Origin: Nocardioides psychrotolerans
GTDB lineage: Bacteria > Actinomycetota > Actinomycetes > Propionibacteriales > Nocardioidaceae
Length of the DNA stretch: 64,000 nucleotides
Direction of reading: 5' to 3'
Assembly (NCBI RefSeq): GCF_900113685.1
Contig: NZ_FOQG01000002.1
Location: forward strand, 337,404-401,403
This document shows, piece after piece, positions 53,682 to 62,169 of this stretch. How positions within the stretch are numbered: the stretch's first letter is position 1; every line of letters begins with the position of its first letter. The notes under the pieces are model-generated. The model did not search any database. It was not told the DNA's origin and was given only the letters and a program-made list of their open reading frames with translations. Made by a program: the position numbers and the translations under genes.

Positions 53682-54869
53682 TCACCGCTTCCTCCTGAAA
53701 CGTCCGCGCCGGACCGGCTCCTCGACCAGCGCGGGGGCGGCGTCGCCCCCGGCCGGAGCGGAGACGGACTCACCGGCCAGGCGGCTGGCGAGTCCCATGA
53801 TCGCGGTGCTGGACGGGTGGTGGGGCTTCTCGCTGACGATCGGGTTGCCGGCGTTGGTGGAGGCCGCGATGTCGATGGACGTGGCAACCTGCGTGGCGAT
53901 GCTCATCCCCAAGATCGCCTCGACCTTGTCGGTGCCGATGCCGACGAGGTCGTCGGCCCGGTTGAGCAGCAGGTGCCGGTGCCCACGAGCGATGTCGAGC
54001 ATCTCGAGGGTCTCGAGGGCAACCTTGACGTTCTTGAGCGTCGGCACGTCGAGGGTCGCCACGATGACGCACTCGTCGGACTGCTCGAGGGCGGTCAGGG
54101 TGACGTCGTCGAAGGCCGGCGCGGTGTCGACGACCACGTAGTCGAAGCTCTCCTTGAGCGTGCGCAGCACGCGCAGGACCAGCGCAGCACTGACCCGGTC
54201 GCGCACGTCGGGGTGCGACGGGGCGGCGAGCACCAGCAACGAGTCGTGGTGGCGGGTCAGCAGCCCATCGAGCATCGCCATGTCGATGGAGTCCTCGGAG
54301 CCCACCGCCTGCTCGATCGAGTGGGTGGGGAACAGCTGCATCGTGATGGCCACGTCGCCGAAGGCCAGGTCGAGGTCGACCAGGCAGACCCGACGTGCAC
54401 CCCGCTCGGTCAGCGCCAGCGCCAGGTTGACCGACATCGTCGTCTTGCCGACCCCGCCCTTGGGCGAGAAGACGGTGACGACCTTGCCGACCTGCCGGGC
54501 ACCCGAGGGGCCACGCAGGGCGGTGAAGAGCTCGTGGGAGCGGGCCACGGCGGCCGTGACGGCCTCCAGGTCGGCAGCCGGTACGACGTCACGCGCGCCT
54601 GCCTTCATGGCCCGGGCCAGCACGGCCGTGTCCAGGACCTCGCGCACCAGCACCACGCTGATCGTGGGGCGTGTGACCCGCAGGTTCTCGCACACCGCCG
54701 CCGCGGCGTCGAGGTCGACGCTCGGGCCCAGGACCACGACGTACTCGTCGGAGTGCTGGTCGAGCCACGCGTGCATGCGGTCGGGGGCGGTCACCGCGTG
54801 CGCTCCGGGCGGCATGGCCTTGAGCAGCGTGGTCGCGGTGGGGTTGTCAGGCTCGACGAGGACGGGCAT
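53682..54869 (-). CDS. cpaE: CpaE-like MinD/ParA ATPase of the Tad locus
   Basis: Three hundred ninety-five residues: N-terminal receiver-like domain (about 1-115, without a convincing phospho-Asp site) and a MinD-type ATPase with deviant Walker A SPKGGVGKTT (135-144) and VDLDLAFGDVA. CpaE proteins position the pilus machine. Basic C-terminal tail (RRGRFRRKR) may contact the membrane. Four bases after cpaB. Confidence 0.92.
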   Translation of the reverse strand: MPVLVEPDNPTATTLLKAMPPGAHAVTAPDRMHAWLDQHSDEYVVVLGPSVDLDAAAAVCENLRVTRPTISVVLVREVLDTAVLARAMKAGARDVVPAADLEAVTAAVARSHELFTALRGPSGARQVGKVVTVFSPKGGVGKTTMSVNLALALTERGARRVCLVDLDLAFGDVAITMQLFPTHSIEQAVGSEDSIDMAMLDGLLTRHHDSLLVLAAPSHPDVRDRVSAALVLRVLRTLKESFDYVVVDTAPAFDDVTLTALEQSDECVIVATLDVPTLKNVKVALETLEMLDIARGHRHLLLNRADDLVGIGTDKVEAILGMSIATQVATSIDIAASTNAGNPIVSEKPHHPSSTAIMGLASRLAGESVSAPAGGDAAPALVEEPVRRGRFRRKR

Positions 54870-54873
54870 CAGG

Positions 54874-55617
54874 TCACCGGAAGAGGTTCTCGAAGATGAT
54901 GCCGAGGTCCGCGTCGACCTTGCTGCTGTCCGAGAGGAGGCCGAAGACCAGCTCTCCGTTGCGGTCGGCGTAGATGGTGCGCTCGACCTCCTTCTGGTTC
55001 AGTGCGAGGGTCAGCAGGGTCCGGGGAAGCTGCTCGACGGTCTGGGCGCCGCTGGGGTCCTCGGTCGTGGTCGTGGTGACCTGCGTGGTCGATCCGGTGC
55101 CGAGCACGAGGACCCGCTCGTGCAGGATCCGCGCGACGTTCTGGCCGGAGCGGGGGTCGAGGCCGTACCAGTAGATCGTCACCTCGGCGCCCGGGTTGAC
55201 GAAGCCGGCGACCCGCTCGGGGTCACCGAGGTCGACGGTGATGGCCTGCTGGCCGTCGGGGATGGGCAGCGTGGAGGTCGCCTCGACGTCGGTGGCCGCA
55301 CCGAACTTGGCAGGCAGCAGCTGCTCACCGGGGTAGATCGTGGTGAGAGCGACCAGGTTGGTGAAGACCTCGCCGTCACCGCTCGCGCCGGGCACGACAC
55401 TGGTGGAGGTGACCTCCGACTGGACGATCTTGCCGGCAGCAAGCGCGGCGGCGACGCTCTCGCCGCTCTCGATCTGCTGGGTCGCCACCAGCACCTGCAC
55501 GGTGTCGAACTTCTCCTGCGCGCGGTTCTCGGCGCCTTGTGCGTAGAGGAAGACGAGGGCCGCGCCGAGGGCGGCGACGACCGCGGCGGCGACCATGAGA
55601 ATCCTGCGACGATCCAT
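54874..55617 (-). CDS. cpaB: CpaB/RcpC-like SAF domain protein
   Basis: Two hundred forty-seven residues: N-terminal signal-anchor (about 7-25), SAF domain about 40-105 (QVLVATQQIESGESV), then a beta-rich RcpC-like domain ending GIIFENLF. First gene of the tad operon; ATG 55617 has GAGAGG about 10 bases upstream. In Gram-positives no secretin is present, so its role differs from that in Caulobacter and is inferred. Confidence 0.9.
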   Translation of the reverse strand: MDRRRILMVAAAVVAALGAALVFLYAQGAENRAQEKFDTVQVLVATQQIESGESVAAALAAGKIVQSEVTSTSVVPGASGDGEVFTNLVALTTIYPGEQLLPAKFGAATDVEATSTLPIPDGQQAITVDLGDPERVAGFVNPGAEVTIYWYGLDPRSGQNVARILHERVLVLGTGSTTQVTTTTTEDPSGAQTVEQLPRTLLTLALNQKEVERTIYADRNGELVFGLLSDSSKVDADLGIIFENLFR

Positions 55618-55720
55618 AGCTGTGGTGCCTCTCCCTGACCAGGACCGGAGCACGGTCCAACTGTCACCCGAACAGCAGGATGACCTCCACAGGCCCCTTC
55701 GGCTGCTCGACGTCAAACTT

Positions 55721-55741
55721 TAGGGGCATGGGCGTCCCCTA
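55721..55741. promoter_or_regulatory. Dyad upstream of the tad operon
   Basis: TAGGGG and CCCCTA are 6-bp arms around 9 bases, in the 210-base gap between the acyl-CoA ligase stop and cpaB. Candidate operator or weak terminator. No clear -10 or -35 could be assigned in the gap. Confidence 0.35.
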
Positions 55742-55802
55742 GGTCGCACTAACGCCGAAATCCGTTCGATCGGTTGATCCGGAGCCGACAGTGAGCGCGA
55801 GC

Positions 55803-55830
55803 GGCCTGGCACTGGCCTGGCACTGGCCTA
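55803..55830. repeat. Short tandem repeat (11-bp unit, about 2.5 copies)
   Basis: GGCCTGGCACT occurs at 55803-55813 and 55814-55824, with a partial copy ending at the TAG stop of the acyl-CoA ligase (55828-55830). Confidence 0.85.
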
Positions 55831-57624
55831 GGGCAGGTAGAGCGCCGCGACCTCGTCCTTGCACTCGCGCATGACGACGTTGCGCTTCAGCTTGAGGCTT
55901 GGCGTCAGCTGACCGCGCTCCTCGGTCCAATCGTCCGGCAGGATCGTGAACTTGCGGATCGACTCGGCCTTGGAGACCGCCTTGTTGGCCTCCTCGACGG
56001 CCGCCTCGACCTGCGCACGCAGGTCCGGGTCGTCGACGTGGTCGGCGATCGACCCGCGCTTGCCGTGGGCCTCGGCCCAGGCAGGGAAGGAGTCCGGGTC
56101 GATCGTGACGAGCGCGGCGATGAAGGGCTGCCGGTCGCCGACCACCATGCACTGGCTGACCAACGCGTGGGCGCGGATCCGGTCCTCGAGCGGTGCCGGG
56201 GCGACGTTCTTGCCGCCGGCCGTCACGAGGATCTCTTTCTTGCGACCGGTGATCCGCACGAAGCCCTCGTCGTCGACCTCGCCGACGTCACCGGTGTGGA
56301 ACCAGCCGTCGCGCTCCATCGCCTCGGCGGTCGCAGCCTCGTTGTTCCAGTAGCCGGCGAAGACCTGGCCGCCTTGGAACAACAGCTCGCCGTCGTCGGC
56401 GACCCGCACGGCCGTGCCCGGGATCGGGCGTCCGACCGTGCCGACCTTCATCGCGTCGGGGACGTTGACGGTCAGGGCGCCAGTGGTCTCGGTGAGGCCG
56501 TAGCCCTCGAGGATCGTCAGCCCGATGCCGCGGTAGAAGTGGCCGAGGCGGTCGCCCAGCGGGGCGCCGCCGGACACCGCGTGGACGCAGTGGCCCCCCA
56601 ACGCGTCGCGCAGCTTGGCGTAGACGAGCCGGTTGAACAGCGCGTGCTGGGCCTTGACGGCGATCGAGGTGCGCCCGCGACCTGGGTCGAGCCCGCGCGA
56701 CCAGCTGATCGCGGTCTCGGCGGCACGAACGAAGATCGCGCCCTTGCCGTCGGCCGTGGCCTTCTGCGAGGCAGTGTTGAACACCTTCTCGAACACCCGC
56801 GGGACCGCGAGGATGAAGGTGGGCTTGAACTCCTGGAGGTCGTCCAGCAGGTGCTTGATGTCGGAGCTGTGCCCCAGGCGGGTGCGGGTCTTGATCGCAC
56901 CGACCTGGATGATGCGAGCGAAGACGTGGGCCAGCGGCAGGAAGAGCAGCGTCGAGCCCCCCTCGTCGCCGAAGAGGGCCTCCAGCTCGTCCACCGCGAC
57001 GCCCAGCTCGAACATGAAGTTGCCGTGGGTGAGCATGCAGCCCTTGGGCCGCCCGGTCGTGCCCGAGGTGTAGATCAGCGTCGCGAGGTCCAACGGCGTC
57101 GCCGTCGTACGACGGATCTCGAGGTCGGCGTCGGAGACGTCCTCACCCAGCCGGGACAGGACGTCGACCGCGTTGTCGGTGATCGACCAGACGTGGTGCA
57201 GCTCGGTGAGACCTCCGCGCACCTCGGTGATCCGCGCCAGGTGGGCCGGGGTCTCGGCGACGACGGCCGTGGCGCCGGAGTCCTCCAGGATCCACGCGAC
57301 CTGCTCGGCCGACGACGTCTCGTAGATCGGGACCGTCACGGCACCGGCGAACCAGATCGCGTAGTCGAAGAGCGTCCACTCGTAGCGGGTCTTGGAGATC
57401 AGGGCCACCCGCTCGCCGGCCTCGATGCCGGCCGCGATCAGGCCCTTCGCGACCGCACTGACCTCGGCGAGGAACTGGACGGAGGTGACGCCCTCCCAGC
57501 CGTTGTCGCCGCGTCGGCTGAAGGTGACGGCGTCCGCGGCGTCGCGGGCGTTGACGACGACGTCGTCGGTGAGGTTGCCCGTCGCCGGGATCTCGATCGT
57601 CAGGGGCGTCGAGAACTCGCGCAC
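55828..57624 (-). CDS. Long-chain fatty acid-CoA ligase (AMP-forming)
   Basis: Activates fatty acids to acyl-CoA via acyl-AMP; 598 residues, typical FadD15-type length. AMP-binding motif LIYTSGTTGRPKGCMLTHGN, the YGLTETTGALTVN motif, and the C-terminal Lys loop GRKKEILVTAGGKNVAP. GTG 57624 has a strong AGGAGG. Divergent from the SRPBCC gene; counterpart of mycobacterial FadD15 (Rv2187) by recall. Confidence 0.94.
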   Translation of the reverse strand: MREFSTPLTIEIPATGNLTDDVVVNARDAADAVTFSRRGDNGWEGVTSVQFLAEVSAVAKGLIAAGIEAGERVALISKTRYEWTLFDYAIWFAGAVTVPIYETSSAEQVAWILEDSGATAVVAETPAHLARITEVRGGLTELHHVWSITDNAVDVLSRLGEDVSDADLEIRRTTATPLDLATLIYTSGTTGRPKGCMLTHGNFMFELGVAVDELEALFGDEGGSTLLFLPLAHVFARIIQVGAIKTRTRLGHSSDIKHLLDDLQEFKPTFILAVPRVFEKVFNTASQKATADGKGAIFVRAAETAISWSRGLDPGRGRTSIAVKAQHALFNRLVYAKLRDALGGHCVHAVSGGAPLGDRLGHFYRGIGLTILEGYGLTETTGALTVNVPDAMKVGTVGRPIPGTAVRVADDGELLFQGGQVFAGYWNNEAATAEAMERDGWFHTGDVGEVDDEGFVRITGRKKEILVTAGGKNVAPAPLEDRIRAHALVSQCMVVGDRQPFIAALVTIDPDSFPAWAEAHGKRGSIADHVDDPDLRAQVEAAVEEANKAVSKAESIRKFTILPDDWTEERGQLTPSLKLKRNVVMRECKDEVAALYLP

Positions 57625-57696
57625 ACTTCCTCCTGGGGCTTGCCATGTGACCGACAGGGCAGGCTACCGCCGACCGGCCTGACCCTGCCCATCCGG

Positions 57697-57702
57697 TAGC
57701 AT
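57697..57702 (+). promoter_or_regulatory. Possible -10 box of the SRPBCC-ArsA operon
   Basis: TAGCAT, 49 bases before the ATG at 57752. No convincing -35. Confidence 0.35.
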
Positions 57703-57751
57703 CGCGCATCCGATCCGCCCACGCTCCCGGGAGCCAGCAAGGGGTTGCACG

Positions 57752-58198
57752 ATGGCCGAGCAGACCACGTCCTCCATCATCGTCGACGCCCCTGCGGCCG
57801 ACGTGATGGCGGTCATCGCCGACTTCCCCGCCTACCCCTCGTGGGCCAAGGGCGTGACGGTTGCCGACGTGCGTTCGTCCTCCGGTGCTGCGCAGGGTGG
57901 GCGCGCCGAGCAGGTGTTCTTCGCCCTCGACGTCTCGCCGATCAAGGACGAGTACACCCTCGCCTACGTGTGGGACGGCGACCGCGAGGTCACCTGGACC
58001 CTGGTCGAGGGCAAGATGCTGCGCTCGCTCGACGGCGCCTACGTGCTGCGCGACCTCGGCAACGGCTCCACCGAGGTGACCTACCGCCTGGCCCTCGACG
58101 TGTCGATCCCGCTGATCGGCATGCTCAAGCGCAAGGGCGAGAAGATCCTGATCGACACCGCGCTGAAGGGTCTGAAGAAGCGCGTCGAGTCCCTCTGA
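57752..58198 (+). CDS. SRPBCC (START-like/polyketide cyclase) family protein
   Basis: A lipid- or hydrophobe-binding helix-grip fold of 148 residues. Starts with SSIIVDAPAADVMAVIADF and has the DFPAYPSWAKGV segment and a long C-terminal helix (LIDTALKGLKKRVESL). No catalytic motif. It lies between an acyl-CoA ligase and an ArsA-like ATPase and 3 bases before the latter, the order seen around mycobacterial Rv2185c. Probably carries a lipid ligand; which one is unknown. Confidence 0.87.
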   Translation: MAEQTTSSIIVDAPAADVMAVIADFPAYPSWAKGVTVADVRSSSGAAQGGRAEQVFFALDVSPIKDEYTLAYVWDGDREVTWTLVEGKMLRSLDGAYVLRDLGNGSTEVTYRLALDVSIPLIGMLKRKGEKILIDTALKGLKKRVESL

Positions 58199-58201
58199 CG
58201 C

Positions 58202-59410
58202 GTGCGCATCCTCCTCTTCACCGGCAAGGGCGGCGTCGGCAAGTCCACGATCGCAGCCGGTACGGCGGCCCTCGCGGCCGCCGCAGGTCAGCGCACGCTG
58301 GTGCTGTCGACCGACGCCGCTCACTCACTGGCGGACGCGTTCGGCGCGAGCGTCGGCTCCGACCCCACCGAGGTCGCGGACCTGCTCTTCGTGCAGCAGG
58401 TCGACGCCCAGCTGCGCTTCGAGCAGTCGTGGGCGCAGATCCAGGGCTACCTCCTCTCCGTGCTCGACGTGGCGGGGGTCGATCCGGTCGCGGCCGAGGA
58501 GCTCACCGTCCTCCCGGGCGCCGAGGAGGTCCTCGCGCTGCTCGAGCTGCGCCTGCACGCGTTGGCGGGGGAGTGGGACGTCATCGTCGTGGACTGCGCG
58601 CCGACCGCCGAGACCCTGCGGCTGCTCGCGCTGCCCGAGGCGCTCGGCTGGTACATGGAGCGCGTCCTGCCCACGCAGCGTCGCGTGATGAAGGCGCTCA
58701 AGCCGGTCCTCTCGCGCGCGGCCGGGGTGCCGATGCCCGGTGACGGCGTCTTCGACGCCCTCGAGAGGCTGCACGCCGAGCTCGACGAGGTGCAGGCGCT
58801 GCTCGCGGGTCCCGACGCCAGCGTGCGGCTCGTGATGACCCCCGAGACGATGGTCCTCGCCGAGGCCCGCCGCTCCTACACGAGCCTCTCGCTCTTCGGC
58901 TACCGCGTGGACGGCGTGGTCGCCAACCGGGTCTTCCCAGCCGAGGACGCCGACGACTGGCGCGCCGGCTGGGTCCTGGCACAGGACGCCGTGCTCGGGC
59001 AGGTCGAGGAGTCGTTCACCGGGCTGCCGATCTGGCGCTCGGTCTACCGGGCCACCGAGCCCGTCGGGGTGGAGGCGCTGAAGCTCCTCGCCGCCGACGC
59101 CTACGACGGCGCCGACCCGCTCGCCGTACCGACCGGGCGCGGGCCGTTCCGGGTCGACCGGACCAGCGCGGGAGCGGTGCTGCACCTCGCGTTGCCGTTC
59201 GTCTCGCGCGCCGAGGTCGGTCTCGCGCGCAACGGCGACGAGCTCGTCGTGACCGTGGGGTCGTATCGTCGCCTTCTCACGCTTCCTCCCGGGCTCGCGC
59301 GACTCCGGGTCGCGGGCGCCAAGGTGGACGCGGGAGAGCTGCAGGTCCGCTTCCGCGATCCTGCGGCCGATTCCGAGACAGACGGCCCGGCAGGGGAGAA
59401 GGTGACATGA
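58202..59410 (+). CDS. ArsA/Get3-like ATPase
   Basis: A 402-residue SIMIBI-class ATPase with P-loop FTGKGGVGKST (residues 6-16), switch region STDAAHSLADAF, and IVVDCAPTAETLRLL. The C-terminal quarter (about 310-395) is an extra beta-rich ArsA_HSP20-like domain. No Cys triad of arsenite-binding ArsA is seen and no arsenic genes are nearby, so tail-anchored protein or lipid-related targeting is likelier than arsenite export. The stop overlaps the next gene (ATGA). Confidence 0.88.
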   Translation: MRILLFTGKGGVGKSTIAAGTAALAAAAGQRTLVLSTDAAHSLADAFGASVGSDPTEVADLLFVQQVDAQLRFEQSWAQIQGYLLSVLDVAGVDPVAAEELTVLPGAEEVLALLELRLHALAGEWDVIVVDCAPTAETLRLLALPEALGWYMERVLPTQRRVMKALKPVLSRAAGVPMPGDGVFDALERLHAELDEVQALLAGPDASVRLVMTPETMVLAEARRSYTSLSLFGYRVDGVVANRVFPAEDADDWRAGWVLAQDAVLGQVEESFTGLPIWRSVYRATEPVGVEALKLLAADAYDGADPLAVPTGRGPFRVDRTSAGAVLHLALPFVSRAEVGLARNGDELVVTVGSYRRLLTLPPGLARLRVAGAKVDAGELQVRFRDPAADSETDGPAGEKVT

Positions 59411-59829
59411 GCGAGCCACAGGACCCCAGCGGGCCTCAGGAGCCCGTCGGCAGCGTCGGCGAGGAAGCAGCCAAGCTCCTCGGTGCCTTCTCCGACTGGG
59501 CCAAGGACCACGGCGCCGACATGGGCGTCGGGCTCGGTGGGCTCGCCGGGGCGGCTGCCGCCTCGCTGCAGGACGTCAACGAGCACCTGGCCACAGGCGG
59601 CGCGGAGTGCACCTACTGCCCGCTCTGCCGCACGGTGCACGCCGTACGACAGACCAGCCCGGAGGTGCGCGCTCACCTGGCCACCGCTGCGGCCGCCCTG
59701 ATGCAGGCCGCCGCCGGCCTCATGGCCACGCCGGTGCCGCCCGAGGCCCGCGCGCGCGGGGTCGAGCAGATCGACCTCGACGACGGTGACCAACCCGACG
59801 ACGCTGACGACCTGGACGGACAGTCATGA
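59407..59829 (+). CDS. Conserved actinobacterial protein with CTYCPLC motif
   Basis: One hundred forty residues, an Ala-rich helical protein with one CxxCxxC motif (CTYCPLC near residue 68) and an acidic C-terminal tail. No known domain is recognised. It overlaps both neighbours by 4 bases, so it is translated in step with the ArsA-like ATPase and the first ROK kinase. The three Cys could bind a metal. Counterpart of mycobacterial Rv2183c by position only. Confidence 0.7.
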   Translation: MSEPQDPSGPQEPVGSVGEEAAKLLGAFSDWAKDHGADMGVGLGGLAGAAAASLQDVNEHLATGGAECTYCPLCRTVHAVRQTSPEVRAHLATAAAALMQAAAGLMATPVPPEARARGVEQIDLDDGDQPDDADDLDGQS

Positions 59830-60767
59830 CCCTGGCATGTGGAGTCGACGTCGGCGGCACGAAGATCGCGGGCGCGGTCGTCGACCTCGAGGGGAAGATC
59901 CTCGAGGAGGCGCGCGTGGAGTCGCCGGCGATGGACGCCGAGGCGATCGAGCAGGCCATCGCCGACCTCGTCGCCGACCTGCGGTCGCGCCACGAGGTCG
60001 AGCGCGTGGGCATCGGGGCGGCCGGCTACGTCGACGCCAAGCGCGCCAGCGTGATGTTCGCGCCCAACCTGGCCCTGCGCGACGTCGACCTGAAGTCGGA
60101 GCTGGAGCAGCGCATCGGGCTGCCGGTCGTCGTCGAGAACGACGCCAACGCCGCGGCCTGGGGCGAGTTCGCCTTCGGCGCGGGCGCTGACGTCGACGAC
60201 CTGCTGATGGTCACCGTCGGCACGGGGGTCGGGGGCGGCATCGTGCTCGACGGCCGGCTCTACCGCGGCGCCTTCGGGCCCGCCGCCGAGATCGGCCACC
60301 TGCGCGTCGTGCCCGAGGGCCACCTCTGCGGCTGCGGGCAGCGCGGCTGCCTCGAGCAGTACGCCAGCGGTCGGGCCCTCGTGCGTGAGGCCAAGACGGC
60401 CGCGGCCGGTGGCGTCGACGCCGCGGAGCCGCTGCTGGCCCTGGCCGGGGGTGACGCCGAGGCGATCACCGGCCCGCTGGTCACCGAGGCCGCCCAGGCC
60501 GGTGACCCCTTCAGCATCGAGCTCATCGCCTCGCTGGCCCGCTGGCTCGGGGGCGGCATCGCCTCGTTGGTCGCGGTGCTCGACCCCGCGGCCGTCGTCA
60601 TCGGCGGCGGCGTGAGCGAGGCCGGCGACCTGCTGATGCTGCCGCTGCGCAGCGCCTTCGAGTCGCAGCTGAGCGGTCGCGGCCACCGCCCGGTCGCCGA
60701 GATCCGGCTGGCGACTCTGGGCAACAAGGCAGGCGTCATCGGCGCCGCCGACCTGGCCCGTCACTGA
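59826..60767 (+). CDS. ROK family glucokinase, copy 1
   Basis: Three hundred thirteen residues. Phosphate-1 DVGGTKIAGAVVD, sugar-binding ENDANAAAWGE, phosphate-2 VTVGTGVGGGIV, zinc site CGCGQRGCLEQYASG and the catalytic Asp in the ENDAN segment are all intact. No DNA-binding domain, so it is a kinase not a repressor. Overlaps the preceding gene (ATGA). Glucose is the likely substrate. Confidence 0.9.
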   Translation: MTLACGVDVGGTKIAGAVVDLEGKILEEARVESPAMDAEAIEQAIADLVADLRSRHEVERVGIGAAGYVDAKRASVMFAPNLALRDVDLKSELEQRIGLPVVVENDANAAAWGEFAFGAGADVDDLLMVTVGTGVGGGIVLDGRLYRGAFGPAAEIGHLRVVPEGHLCGCGQRGCLEQYASGRALVREAKTAAAGGVDAAEPLLALAGGDAEAITGPLVTEAAQAGDPFSIELIASLARWLGGGIASLVAVLDPAAVVIGGGVSEAGDLLMLPLRSAFESQLSGRGHRPVAEIRLATLGNKAGVIGAADLARH

Positions 60768-60780
60768 TGGGCCTCCCCTG

Positions 60781-61686
60781 ATGCGTGTCGCGACGGGGCT
60801 GCACCTCGGCGTCGACATCGGTGGCACCAAGGTCCTCGCCTGCGAGGTCGACGAGAACGGTGAGGTGCTGCGCTCCACCCGTCGCGACACGCCCGACCGG
60901 CACGCCGACCCCCGCCTCCTCGACGACGCCGTGACCTCGGCGGTCGAGGAGCTTGCAGCCGGACGTGAGGTCACCGCGGTGGGCCTCTCGGTCGCGGGCC
61001 TCGTCGACCACGACCGGGTGCACTTCTCGACCCACCTGCCCTGGCAGGAGGACGACACCCTGATCCGCCTCACGGAGCGCTGGGGCGTCCCGGTCGTCAT
61101 GGACAACGACGTCGCCTGCGCCGCCGTCGCCGAGATCGCGTACGGCGCCGGCCGGGGTGGGGAGTCCTTCCTGCTGGTCACCGTCGGAACAGGCATCGGC
61201 GGCGCGATCGTGCACGCCGGGTCGGTGCTGCGCGGCGCCCACGGGATGGCCGGCGAGTTTGGCCACGTCCGGGTGGTGCCCGAGGGGCACGACTGCGAGT
61301 GTGGGCTGCGCGGCTGCCTGGAGCAGTACGCCAGCGGCAACGCGCTCGTCCGCCTCGCGGGTCCCGGCTATGCCGATGGCCCCGCCGTGACGGCCGCTGC
61401 CATCGCCGGCGACGGCAGCGCGCTGCAGGCCCTGACCTCGGTCGGCGACTGGCTGGGAGTCGGGCTCGGCGGCCTCGTGTCGTCGTACGACCCGGAGCTG
61501 GTGGTCATCGGCGGCGGCGCCTCCGAGGCGGGCGACCTGCTGCTCGAGCCGGCCCGCCGAGCCATGGCCCGCTCGGTCGTCGGCACCGGGCACCGACCGC
61601 TCCCGGCGGTCGTGGTGGCGCAGTGCGGCCCCGCTGCGGGCGCCGTGGGTGCGGCGCACCTGGCGCGCACCGCTCGCTCGCGCTGA
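60781..61686 (+). CDS. ROK family glucokinase, copy 2
   Basis: Three hundred one residues with the same motifs as copy 1: DIGGTKVLACEVD, MDNDVACAAVAE, VTVGTGIGGAIV, CECGLRGCLEQYASG. The sugar-binding Glu-Asn-Asp of copy 1 reads Met-Asp-Asn-Asp here. Similarity to copy 1 suggests an old tandem duplication. ATG 60781 follows 13 bases after copy 1. Substrate may differ from copy 1. Confidence 0.87.
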   Translation: MRVATGLHLGVDIGGTKVLACEVDENGEVLRSTRRDTPDRHADPRLLDDAVTSAVEELAAGREVTAVGLSVAGLVDHDRVHFSTHLPWQEDDTLIRLTERWGVPVVMDNDVACAAVAEIAYGAGRGGESFLLVTVGTGIGGAIVHAGSVLRGAHGMAGEFGHVRVVPEGHDCECGLRGCLEQYASGNALVRLAGPGYADGPAVTAAAIAGDGSALQALTSVGDWLGVGLGGLVSSYDPELVVIGGGASEAGDLLLEPARRAMARSVVGTGHRPLPAVVVAQCGPAAGAVGAAHLARTARSR

Positions 61687-61701
61687 TGGTGCGCTGACGG
61701 G

Positions 61702-62160
61702 CTAGATCCGGGCGCCGTCGTCGTCGGGGTCGCGCGGACCGCTGGGCATCTGGGAGACCAGGTAGAGAAAGCCGCCCACGAAGGCCCCAACGAGGGCGTA
61801 GGCGATCAGCTGGGGCAGGTCGATCCCGAGGACCAGGCAGATCAGGAGCACGGTGGGCGAGCCGAAGATCCCGATCCAGGCCGCCATCCGGTCCTTGGAG
61901 GTGGTGGGCACCGGCGGGGGCGGCGGCGGGACGAAGCGGTCGGTGCTCCAGTCGGAGTCGACGGACTCCTCGTCCCACGACGAGGCCGGGCGTGGCGCCG
62001 GCCGCGGTGGCTCCGGATCAGGCTCGCGCCGGGGCTCCGGCTGTGTTCCAGGCTGGGTCCCTGGCTGGGACCCGGACTGGGGATCCGGGTCGAGGTCAGC
62101 GCGGTCGCCGAAGTTCTCGACGATCGAGCGCCAGGCGTCGTCCTCGTTGTCGCGCTGCAC
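61702..62160 (-). CDS. Hypothetical membrane protein, Pro-rich N-terminal half
   Basis: One hundred fifty-two residues. Residues 1-88 are polar and Pro/Asp-rich with a degenerate PGTQPGTQP repeat and a PPPPPPVP run; residues 90-140 hold two membrane helices (IGIFGSPTVLLICLVLG and LIAYALVGAFVGGFLYLV). GTG 62160. Ten bases downstream of the hydrolase gene stop... that is, it follows the hydrolase on the same strand by 9 bases and is probably co-transcribed. No function recognised. Confidence 0.7.
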   Translation of the reverse strand: MQRDNEDDAWRSIVENFGDRADLDPDPQSGSQPGTQPGTQPEPRREPDPEPPRPAPRPASSWDEESVDSDWSTDRFVPPPPPPVPTTSKDRMAAWIGIFGSPTVLLICLVLGIDLPQLIAYALVGAFVGGFLYLVSQMPSGPRDPDDDGARI

Positions 62161-62169
62161 GTCTCGAGG

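Noticed and set aside
58202..59410. Arsenite export ATPase
   Set aside because: The fold is ArsA-like but the metalloid-binding Cys triad is not seen and no arsB or arsR is nearby; a Get3-type role is likelier.
61702..62160. Coding by the reverse strand of this small membrane-protein gene
   Set aside because: The plus-strand frame gives only Gly/Arg/Ser-rich peptide, whereas the minus strand gives two clear membrane helices and a plausible GTG start close to the hydrolase gene.
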